Origin: Marinifilum sp. D737
GTDB lineage: Bacteria > Bacteroidota > Bacteroidia > Bacteroidales > Marinifilaceae
Length of the DNA stretch: 64,000 nt
NCBI RefSeq assembly: GCF_026672275.1
Contig: NZ_JANQCD010000019.1
Span: 1 to 64,000, forward strand
Direction of reading: 5' to 3'
Shown here: piece by piece, positions 57,192 through 64,000 of the stretch
Layout: every line of letters starts with the position of its first letter
Numbering within the stretch: the first letter of the stretch is position 1
The notes under the pieces: generated by a model
The model's input: the letters and a program-made list of their open reading frames with translations, nothing else
What the model was told of the DNA's origin: nothing
Database searches by the model: none
Program-made: the position numbers and the translations under genes

Positions 57192-58484
57192 TTAATTCTC
57201 GATTGGCATTTCCAACCACTCTTCCAGGGTTTTGATAATTTCAGTTTTCATCTCAGCAGGGAAATTACGGATTCGGGTTCCATGAGATCCTTCGGGGTTT
57301 ACAAACTTTTTACATTTTGTGTTGTCTTTTAGATCAACTGCCGTAGCCGACCATGTATCCCATTCGCCATAAATGAAGAGCATTTTTTCAGCATCAGTTT
57401 GTAACCATTTGTTCACTTGAATCATAGATTCAGGATTGAATTTTCTGATCGGTTCATTGGGAAACACATGATCGAAAGTTAAGTCCTTCTCATAGCTAAT
57501 GTATGGCTTAAATGGAGCTACTTCATAACTGTACATTCCAATTTCAGTAAGTGCCTGGTGGTAGAAAGCCAAACTTGGTTTCAAGCTGATCTCATCGAAG
57601 AAATCCATGCCTGAAACACGAATCAAATGCTTAAATAAATCCTGAGCTTTTGCATCAGGAGATGGAATATCTTCACACTTCGTACCTCCCCATTGCCAGA
57701 AAGCAAAAGAGTATTCCAAAATGGAAAGATCAAGAGCCTTTTCCAATCCCATCGAAAATGAATATTCTTTCTCTTCAGCATGAGTTTTTGCCAAAGGAAG
57801 AAGCTCTTTTTTGTTTTTAAAACAAGCCAATTGGAACTGATAAATCTTATCTCTGCATTCCTTGCTGCCAACTGTTGCCAGGTGTTTGTGTATTCTTTTG
57901 TCTTCTCTTGCTAAATTCTGAGGAGCTACATAAGGAACACTTACATCAACATCATTTGGGTAGAAAAAGCGGTGGTAAATGGTTGTTTGTCCACCTTTAC
58001 TAATACCCGTAGTAATCCATTTGTTCTTGTAAATTTTCTTTAATGCTTGTATTACTTTGTGTTGATCTGTTGCAGCTTGTTTGATATTTAAATATTTCCA
58101 ATCCAAACTATCTGGCATTGAGTTTTTAAAATATCTATGCTCAATGGTCAATTGGTTGGCATTCAAAAGTTTGCTCAGTTCACCAGCTTTTTCTGTCCAG
58201 ATGTTATAACCCTGTATCTCTACAACCATTGGTTTCTCAATGGCATGATGCCCCAATAGCACTCTTTGTTTAAATGTTCCGGCTTCAGGATTCTCATGAT
58301 CTAAAGCTTGAGTGAAATACAATTCATAGTATTCGGCATATGTTGTATCGCCGGTAATTTTTTGAACTGTTACATTCGGAATTTGATTTAGTTTCTCTTC
58401 CAGTGTTAAAGGTTGAGTACAAGCAGCAAGTCCAATGCTTAGTACAAAAAGAAGAGAGAAAATTTTAGTTCTTAGTTTGTTCAT
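57192..58484 (-). CDS. S37-family (PS-10) prolyl tripeptidyl-aminopeptidase-like lipoprotein
   Basis: The 430-residue alpha/beta-hydrolase peptidase has a lipoprotein signal (IGLAAC, Cys22). Landmarks are YYELYFTQALDHENPEAGTF, NQLTIEHRYFKNSMPDSLDW and the nucleophile elbow GISKGGQTTIYHRFF. Later come the candidate aspartate in IYGEWDTWSATAV and the C-terminal histidine in PEGSHGTRI. S37 enzymes release tripeptides or act on proline-containing peptides. The gene starts 15 nt after the hydroxyproline dehydratase gene, within the same transcription unit. Confidence 0.88.
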   Translation of the reverse strand: MNKLRTKIFSLLFVLSIGLAACTQPLTLEEKLNQIPNVTVQKITGDTTYAEYYELYFTQALDHENPEAGTFKQRVLLGHHAIEKPMVVEIQGYNIWTEKAGELSKLLNANQLTIEHRYFKNSMPDSLDWKYLNIKQAATDQHKVIQALKKIYKNKWITTGISKGGQTTIYHRFFYPNDVDVSVPYVAPQNLAREDKRIHKHLATVGSKECRDKIYQFQLACFKNKKELLPLAKTHAEEKEYSFSMGLEKALDLSILEYSFAFWQWGGTKCEDIPSPDAKAQDLFKHLIRVSGMDFFDEISLKPSLAFYHQALTEIGMYSYEVAPFKPYISYEKDLTFDHVFPNEPIRKFNPESMIQVNKWLQTDAEKMLFIYGEWDTWSATAVDLKDNTKCKKFVNPEGSHGTRIRNFPAEMKTEIIKTLEEWLEMPIEN

Positions 58485-58499
58485 GATTAGGTTTTGTTT

Positions 58500-59546
58500 T
58501 TATCTGAAAATAAATCCATCCTTTAATGGATCATTTGGATCGAAATAGAATTCATTTTGTCCGGTAATCGAAGCTGTACCACTTACTTCAGGAATGATTG
58601 CATCAATTCCTTCATAATCGCAGCTTTCAACCACTTTTACACTCATGCAAGTACCTAAAATACTTTCGATGATAATTTCTTCATCTTTTTTTAGTTCACC
58701 TTTGGCATAATGTATGGCAGCTCGTCCGCTAACACCCGATCCTGTTGATGATCGATCCACTTCACCTTCAGCGAAAATGCATACATTTCTGGTATGGTGA
58801 TTGGGATCTTTGGCTTGGCCAATAAAAATTGTTCCGTACAAGAAACTCAAATCCTCTTCTAGCGGATGCTTGATTTCAAACTGATCCATTACAGCATATT
58901 TAATTTTTCTGCCGTAATCAATTAGTCGGTTATAATCGGTTTCGTCTAATTTTAGTCCTAAGTCTTCGGCATGTACATAGGCATAAAAAGCTCCACCATA
59001 ACCAATATCAAACTTTACTTTTCCAATTTCCGGAACATCAACAATTTGATCTTTTAAAGGCATGAAAGAAGGAACATTTTGAAAAGAAACTTTTTCAACT
59101 TTCCCATTCTTTCGGAATGCTTTACAGGTAATTCTTCCCGGAGGAGCATCAATTTTAATCGTTGGATTTTGTTCTTCACGAACAATCATGCCTGTATCCA
59201 AAACCAATGTTACCAGGGCAATCATAGCGTGACCGCACATGGTACTGTATCCTTCGTTGTGTAAAAAGAAAGTTCCAAAATCACCATCCTCGGTAGTAGC
59301 TTCCGTAATAATCGCTCCATACATATCAGCATGCCCGCGAGGTTCCCACATGGTACCCGTTCTGATGTAATCAAAATGATCTCTAAAATATCTTCTCTTT
59401 TCCAGTATGGTATTTCCTTTAATTTCAGGGAGTCCACTTGTATAAACTCTTAAAGGTTCCCCTCCGGTATGAAGATCAATGGTTTTGATTTTTAACCAAT
59501 CTTCCGGGGCTTTCCAGTTCCAGTTATCTGTAATTTTCATAGCCAA
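58500..59546 (-). CDS. Proline-racemase-family enzyme, probable trans-3-hydroxy-L-proline dehydratase
   Basis: The 348-residue proline-racemase fold has the first catalytic Cys at C104 in STMCGHAM. The second catalytic Cys of racemases and epimerases is replaced by Thr at T268 in DRSSTGSGVSGRAA. Cys at the first site with Thr at the second is the signature of trans-3-hydroxy-L-proline dehydratase, as in the human and bacterial enzymes. The product is delta-1-pyrroline-2-carboxylate. An ornithine cyclodeaminase/mu-crystallin homologue two genes upstream is the expected next enzyme. The gene starts 4 nt after the S9 peptidase stop. Confidence 0.88.
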   Translation of the reverse strand: MAMKITDNWNWKAPEDWLKIKTIDLHTGGEPLRVYTSGLPEIKGNTILEKRRYFRDHFDYIRTGTMWEPRGHADMYGAIITEATTEDGDFGTFFLHNEGYSTMCGHAMIALVTLVLDTGMIVREEQNPTIKIDAPPGRITCKAFRKNGKVEKVSFQNVPSFMPLKDQIVDVPEIGKVKFDIGYGGAFYAYVHAEDLGLKLDETDYNRLIDYGRKIKYAVMDQFEIKHPLEEDLSFLYGTIFIGQAKDPNHHTRNVCIFAEGEVDRSSTGSGVSGRAAIHYAKGELKKDEEIIIESILGTCMSVKVVESCDYEGIDAIIPEVSGTASITGQNEFYFDPNDPLKDGFIFR

Positions 59547-59550
59547 TTGA

Positions 59551-61809
59551 TTAGTTGATTTTGAATTCTTTTGGCGCTTGTTTGTGCATCAGGTAATTTA
59601 CAAAGAAGTCCCAACGCTTGCGAATAAAATATTTGTCATAGTAGCAAGTACCATGATCCTTACCAGGAAGCAGAATTAATTCAAAATCCTTATTCGCTTT
59701 AATAAATTCATCAGCCATACGAATTGAAGCTGCAGGGTTCACATTATTGTCCATATTTCCATGAACCATCAACAGTTTTCCTTCTAGTTTATCAGCCAAA
59801 AAGAAGTTTGATTGTTCGTCATAGTGCTTTTCAGCCGGGAATCCCATGTACAATTCAGGCCACCAGGCTTTAGCACTTCTGTGGTCGTGATTTCCTGCTG
59901 AAGATACTCCAACTTTGTAAAAATCAGGATGAGTTAGTAGTGCATGTGTAGCATCATAACCACCTGCTGAGTGTCCGTAAATTCCAACATTATTTACATC
60001 CATGTATGGATATTTTTTAGCAAGATCTTTGATTGCCTTGATATGATCTGGTGCACCGATATCACCCAGGTTTTTATAGGAAACATCGTGGAATTTTTTC
60101 GATCTAAAAGCAGAACCCAATCCATCAACTGTAACTACAACAAAACCAATTTGTGCCATCGGAACATCCATATTGATCAATCCACGACGGAAAGTTTTGG
60201 GTGTTCGAATGGTTTGTGGTCCGGAATAGGTACCATCAATAACCGGATAAGATTTTGAAGCATCTAATTTGAATGGTCTAAAAATTACACCATAAATATC
60301 GGTTTCATCATCTCGACCTTTTACGGTATACATTTCCGGAGCTTTCCAACCCATTTTAAGAATGTCCTCAATGTCTGTTCTGGCAACATCCATTACAGGT
60401 TTGCCATTTTTAGCACTTCTAATCACAAAGTGATCCGGAAGATCTACACGAGAGTAATTGTCGAATATGTATTTGCCATTAGGGCTTATGTTACAAGTAT
60501 GGTAGGCATTTTCAGGTGATAACAACTTCATGCCATTTCCATCAAAATTGATAGAGTAGAGGTAGGTGTAGTAAGGATCTCCTTTTTCATTTCCATTTGC
60601 TCTGAAGTAGATTTTCTTCTTTTTATAGTCTACTCTGCAGATTTCCCTTACAACAAATTCACCCTTCGTAATTTGGTTTTTTAACTCACCACTTGCATAA
60701 TCGTATCGGTAAATATGGTGCCAGCCATCTTTCTCGGATGACCAAATTACATCATCCGTATCTTTATTTACTTTATAGATGTGCATGTTTGGATCGACAT
60801 AGGTATCAGCTGTTTCTGAAACAATTGTTCTGCTTTTACCAGTTTCCACATCTACCTCTATCAATTCTCTTTTTTGATATCCACGATAGTATCTTAAAGT
60901 ATAGGCTTTTGTGTTCGATTTCCATTGGAAGCCATACTCCAGAAAAGTTGCATTTTCAGGAAGATCGCAATCAATTGTTTTGCCTGTTTCCGTATCAAAA
61001 ATTACATACGATACTCTGGTAAGATCTTTGTCTCCGGCAATAGGTCTTTCATAAGAATACACTTCAGCTCTAAAACCATCTTTTGGTTTAGACTTGTACA
61101 TGAAAAGCTTTTGCGTATGCTTGCGATTGTACTTTGCGCATATCAAGTATCTTGAATCAGGAGACCAATAGGCATCAATCTCGTATTCCATTTGTTGATT
61201 CTTGCTCTCATTTCGAACAAAGTACCAGGAAATGGAGGTTCCATAACTCAATTCTTCATTGCCATCTGTGGTCAACTGCTTTTTCTCATCGCCAGATTTA
61301 AGAAATAGATTGTAATCTTTAATAAACGCTATTTTTTCCTTGTCTGGCGAGACCAATTCCTGACTGGTGTATTTCTTTGGTTTATCTCTTTTCGAAACAT
61401 TATAGGATACTAAATCAACTGATAGTAAGAAGGTATCCAATCTAAAATTTAGCTCTTTTTGATTTTTAAGTTTGATGTTTTTTAATTTTAATCCGTAGCT
61501 TTTTAATTCTTTACCAGTGTATGAGCTAAGGATTTCGCTCATTTTTTGGTGATTGAAAAGCTCTTTTTGTTTCTTGTTTTTAATATCAACAAGAAAATAT
61601 TCTGTACCTTTTCGAGTTTTTGTACTGTACCAAAGGGAATCACCCTTTCCAATCCAATTGGGATATATATTGCTATTGTAAATTTTACTTTCGATGTTGT
61701 TCCAAAGCCATTTTTCAGCTTCCTGGTAATCTTTTAGCTCTCCTTGGGCAAATAATTTGCATGAGCTAAGGATTAGAAGAAATAGGAGTATGTATGGAGT
61801 TCGTTTCAT
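59551..61809 (-). CDS. S9-family (DPP-IV-like) prolyl peptidase, exported
   Basis: The 752-residue protein begins MKRTPYILLFLLILSSCKLF. This is either a lipoprotein (LSSC, Cys17) or a signal cut after AQ. An N-terminal DPP-IV-type beta-propeller (AYWSPDSRYLICAKYNRK, then TDDVIWSSEKDGWHHIYRYD) precedes the hydrolase domain. The nucleophile lies in VGIYGHSAGGYDATHA, the aspartate in HGNMDNNVNPAAS and the histidine in LPGKDHGTCYYDKYFI. It probably cleaves after proline in short peptides. One nt separates it from the upstream OCD-family gene and 4 nt from the dehydratase gene, so these three are translated as a tight operon. Confidence 0.92.
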   Translation of the reverse strand: MKRTPYILLFLLILSSCKLFAQGELKDYQEAEKWLWNNIESKIYNSNIYPNWIGKGDSLWYSTKTRKGTEYFLVDIKNKKQKELFNHQKMSEILSSYTGKELKSYGLKLKNIKLKNQKELNFRLDTFLLSVDLVSYNVSKRDKPKKYTSQELVSPDKEKIAFIKDYNLFLKSGDEKKQLTTDGNEELSYGTSISWYFVRNESKNQQMEYEIDAYWSPDSRYLICAKYNRKHTQKLFMYKSKPKDGFRAEVYSYERPIAGDKDLTRVSYVIFDTETGKTIDCDLPENATFLEYGFQWKSNTKAYTLRYYRGYQKRELIEVDVETGKSRTIVSETADTYVDPNMHIYKVNKDTDDVIWSSEKDGWHHIYRYDYASGELKNQITKGEFVVREICRVDYKKKKIYFRANGNEKGDPYYTYLYSINFDGNGMKLLSPENAYHTCNISPNGKYIFDNYSRVDLPDHFVIRSAKNGKPVMDVARTDIEDILKMGWKAPEMYTVKGRDDETDIYGVIFRPFKLDASKSYPVIDGTYSGPQTIRTPKTFRRGLINMDVPMAQIGFVVVTVDGLGSAFRSKKFHDVSYKNLGDIGAPDHIKAIKDLAKKYPYMDVNNVGIYGHSAGGYDATHALLTHPDFYKVGVSSAGNHDHRSAKAWWPELYMGFPAEKHYDEQSNFFLADKLEGKLLMVHGNMDNNVNPAASIRMADEFIKANKDFELILLPGKDHGTCYYDKYFIRKRWDFFVNYLMHKQAPKEFKIN

Positions 61810-61810
61810 T

Positions 61811-62770
61811 TTATAAGTCTGCTTGGGTTCCGATATTTTCTTTAATTGCTTTTTTGTACAAATATTCAGCTACAACGACATCAAACAGTGCCATTCCTAC
61901 TGATTTAAAAAAGCTTGTTCCACTTTGGTCATATTGCTTGTTGGCAACCAAATTACTAATGGTGTTTACCTGATTTTCCTGCAAGAGATTATTTTCCAGA
62001 GGCATTGCGATATCGCCACTTTCTTTTGCTGCAAAAGGAGTATCCACCCATACCTTTGTGATTTGTGAAAACAAAGCATCGGGAAACTCTCTCATGTTTG
62101 GTTTGTATGATCCAATCCCAATAAAGCATTTGTCTTTAAGTAAATTGGGATCATTTGGAATTACAGGATTTTCTGAGCTTGTTGCACAAACGATGATATC
62201 AGATTCATAGACCAATTCTTCTGAAGAATTCATAGCATGAATTTCAATTTCAGGTAATTTTTCTTGAAGTTTATTGATGAAGTCTGATAGCTTCTTGTCA
62301 TCCAAATCAAACACATTGATTCTTTTTACCGGGCGCACAACACAGGCAAATAAAGCTTGTGTAAATCCTTGAATTCCGGTTCCAATAATTCCAATTCTTT
62401 CTGATGTTTCTTTGCAGATGTATTTCATTCCAGTTGCACCAACAGCACCAGTTCTTATGGCTGTTAAAGCTGCTCCGTTTAATAGAGCCAATGGTTCACC
62501 AGTTTCGGAATCATTTAAAATCATGTTTCCATAGATGGAAGGTTTTCCAATCGCTTGATTTTTGGGATTTACACTAACCAATTTTGTGCCAAAATACTCA
62601 CTTGTGAAACATGGCATCAACAATAGGGTGATATCATCATAGTGTGCATGCATTCTATCTGGCATATTAAAATTGCCTTCATGAAATACATTAAAAGCCT
62701 TTTCTATTGCTTCCAGAACCTCACTTCTTGAGAGTAAGCTTTCTATTTGTTTTTGGTTGAGAATTAGCAT
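61811..62770 (-). CDS. Ornithine cyclodeaminase/mu-crystallin family, probable delta-1-pyrroline-2-carboxylate reductase
   Basis: The 319-residue NAD(P)-binding protein starts MLILNQKQIESLLSRSEVLE. The frame extends 23 codons further to 62839, but family members begin near this Met. Landmarks are GNFNMPDRMHAHY, ALLNGAALTAIRTGAVGATG, the Rossmann loop GIIGTGIQGFTQALFA and DIIVCATSSENPVI. The family includes ornithine cyclodeaminases, alanine dehydrogenases and pyrroline-2-carboxylate reductases. The tight operon with a Cys/Thr-type hydroxyproline dehydratase argues for reduction of pyrroline-2-carboxylate to L-proline. The stop is 1 nt before the S9 start. Confidence 0.87.
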   Translation of the reverse strand: MLILNQKQIESLLSRSEVLEAIEKAFNVFHEGNFNMPDRMHAHYDDITLLLMPCFTSEYFGTKLVSVNPKNQAIGKPSIYGNMILNDSETGEPLALLNGAALTAIRTGAVGATGMKYICKETSERIGIIGTGIQGFTQALFACVVRPVKRINVFDLDDKKLSDFINKLQEKLPEIEIHAMNSSEELVYESDIIVCATSSENPVIPNDPNLLKDKCFIGIGSYKPNMREFPDALFSQITKVWVDTPFAAKESGDIAMPLENNLLQENQVNTISNLVANKQYDQSGTSFFKSVGMALFDVVVAEYLYKKAIKENIGTQADL

Positions 62771-62997
62771 GGATTCAAAAATGGCGGAGGGGAGTTTTAA
62801 AGTTCTCACCCTCCTGATGGAAACAAAAACTAATATCAATTCTATTTTGAAATGAGCTTAAATTATTTTGAATGTTTTGGGTTTAGCTAAGGCAAAAAAA
62901 TGAAGCATAGCACAAGCTAAGGTGATATTTTTTAACGATACATAAACTCCAAAAGAATGAAATAATGATGCTCATTTTAATGTAGTATTGGTATAAT

Positions 62998-64000
62998 CTA
63001 TGATCTTTGAGATTCTACATCTTCAATGGTTTTTGGAATAGGCTTACCTAAAAGACGGGCTCCATCATTGGTAATTAAGAAATCTTCTTCATTTCTTAAG
63101 CCTCCAAAATCTTTATATTCTTCTACTTTATCATAGTTGATAAAATCGGTAAATTTCTTTTCAGCCTTCCACCTATCAATTAATTCAGGAATAAAATAGA
63201 TTCCCGGTTCGATTGTCAAAACGAATCCTGGTTCTAGTTCTCTTCCCAGGCGCAATGATTTTAAGCCAAACTGAGTGCTTTTAGCTTCGCCATTGTAACC
63301 TACATACACTTCTCCAAGGTTTTCCATATCGTGAACATCCAAGCCCATCATATGTCCAAGTCCACATTGGAAAAACAGAGCATGTGCACCTTGCTGAATA
63401 GCTTCATCCATATCGCCTTTCATGAAACCCATTTGTTTCATTCCTTCAGCAATGGTTTTACATGCTTTCAAGTGTACATCTTTAAATCGAACACCTGGTC
63501 TTAGTTCTGCAATGGCAGCTTCATGTGCATTTAATGCGATTTGATAAATTTCTCTTTGACGTTCTGTAAAAGTTTTGCTCACTGGGAAGGTACTCGACAT
63601 GTCTCCAGCGTAATGCATACCATTTTCAGCACCACAATCAATTAAAACCATATCGCCACTTTTAATTGTGTTCCCATGATAGTGATTGTGAAGTGTCTGT
63701 CCATTTATTGTAGCAATGGTTGGAAATGAAAGTTGTCCTCCTGCTCTAATTGCAACTTCTTGTACTGCAGCTGCAATTTCCGATTCTTTCATTCCAGGTC
63801 TAGCCATTCTCATGGCAGTTAGGTGCATGTCAGCCGTAATGTTTACTGCTTCTTCAATCTGAATGATTTCTTCTTCAGATTTATAATTTCTTTGATTTAC
63901 TACTGCCTGAACAAATTCTGCCGATGAGTTCTCTACCGCTTGATTTGGATGAATATTCAACCAGTTAAGCAATTTAACTTGATGTTCAGGGCGATAAGGA
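62998..64000 (-). CDS. M24 Xaa-Pro aminopeptidase/dipeptidase, partial (5' end outside window)
   Basis: The frame is open to the window edge. The visible sequence starts PYRPEHQVKLLNWLNIHPNQ, so only the beginning is missing. It is a pita-bread metallopeptidase with metal ligands in LIDCGAENGMHYAGDMSSTF (two Asp), GLGHMMGLDVHD (His), LTIEPGIYFIPEL (Glu) and RNEEDFLIT (Glu). No propeller or other fusion is seen. It removes the residue before proline. It precedes the OCD-S9-dehydratase operon by 227 nt on the same strand and fits a proline-peptide degradation theme. Confidence 0.92.
   Translation of the reverse strand, partial: PYRPEHQVKLLNWLNIHPNQAVENSSAEFVQAVVNQRNYKSEEEIIQIEEAVNITADMHLTAMRMARPGMKESEIAAAVQEVAIRAGGQLSFPTIATINGQTLHNHYHGNTIKSGDMVLIDCGAENGMHYAGDMSSTFPVSKTFTERQREIYQIALNAHEAAIAELRPGVRFKDVHLKACKTIAEGMKQMGFMKGDMDEAIQQGAHALFFQCGLGHMMGLDVHDMENLGEVYVGYNGEAKSTQFGLKSLRLGRELEPGFVLTIEPGIYFIPELIDRWKAEKKFTDFINYDKVEEYKDFGGLRNEEDFLITNDGARLLGKPIPKTIEDVESQRS

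Overview
The window is a low-GC, chromosome-like stretch of a member of the Bacteroidota. The evidence is a SusB-type GH97, a DUF6377-type TPR/HTH regulator, DPP-IV and tricorn-type exported peptidases, an SpmA-SpmB fusion, a fused E1 alpha/beta dehydrogenase, almost no Shine-Dalgarno sequences, and promoters of the TTTG / TAnnTTTG type. A marine, anaerobic or facultative Bacteroidales/Marinilabiliales-like organism is plausible, but the order is an inference. No rRNA, tRNA, CRISPR array, prophage or intact insertion sequence was seen.

Layout. 1-8.2 kb: the 3' part of a TPR-like repeat protein, an SpmAB-type membrane protein, an S4 RNA-binding protein, an SRPBCC protein (minus), a 2-oxo-acid dehydrogenase E2-E1 operon and a flavodoxin. 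8.3-9.1 kb: a broken REP-associated transposase (RAYT) surrounded and invaded by its palindromes. 9.5-18.4 kb: DPP-IV, small secreted and membrane proteins, an FtsX/MacB-type permease and a NifX-like protein, separated by several families of palindromic repeats.

18.6-33.6 kb is the core of the window: a complete branched-chain amino acid cluster, ilvD-ilvB-ilvN-ilvC-leuA-leuC-leuD-(citramalate/isopropylmalate synthase homologue)-leuB-ilvA. It is controlled by three leader-peptide attenuators. Two lie in series before ilvD: the first leader peptide is rich in Ile/Val/Leu, the second in Ile/Val. The third, rich in Leu/Ile, lies before leuA. In each, a segment late in the leader ORF is complementary to the 5' arm of the following terminator, as expected for ribosome-stalling attenuation. 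The cluster holds two possible routes to 2-oxobutyrate, threonine deaminase and a citramalate-synthase-like enzyme. Between that enzyme and leuB sits an indel-free array of about nine 42-bp repeats.

33.7-48.3 kb: a TldD/PmbA protease pair with a Tat-like signal on TldD, a TPR/HTH regulator, a GH97 alpha-glucosidase, a tricorn-like protease, an N-terminally truncated M16 peptidase, and an NfeD-flotillin pair. 48.4-64 kb, all minus strand: two small membrane proteins, a GH63-type glycosidase, a GH2 beta-galactosidase, and a run of exported peptidases (C69, S37, S9, M24) interleaved with a trans-3-hydroxy-L-proline dehydratase-type enzyme and an ornithine cyclodeaminase/mu-crystallin-type enzyme. 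That last run reads as a pathway for degrading proline- and hydroxyproline-containing peptides.
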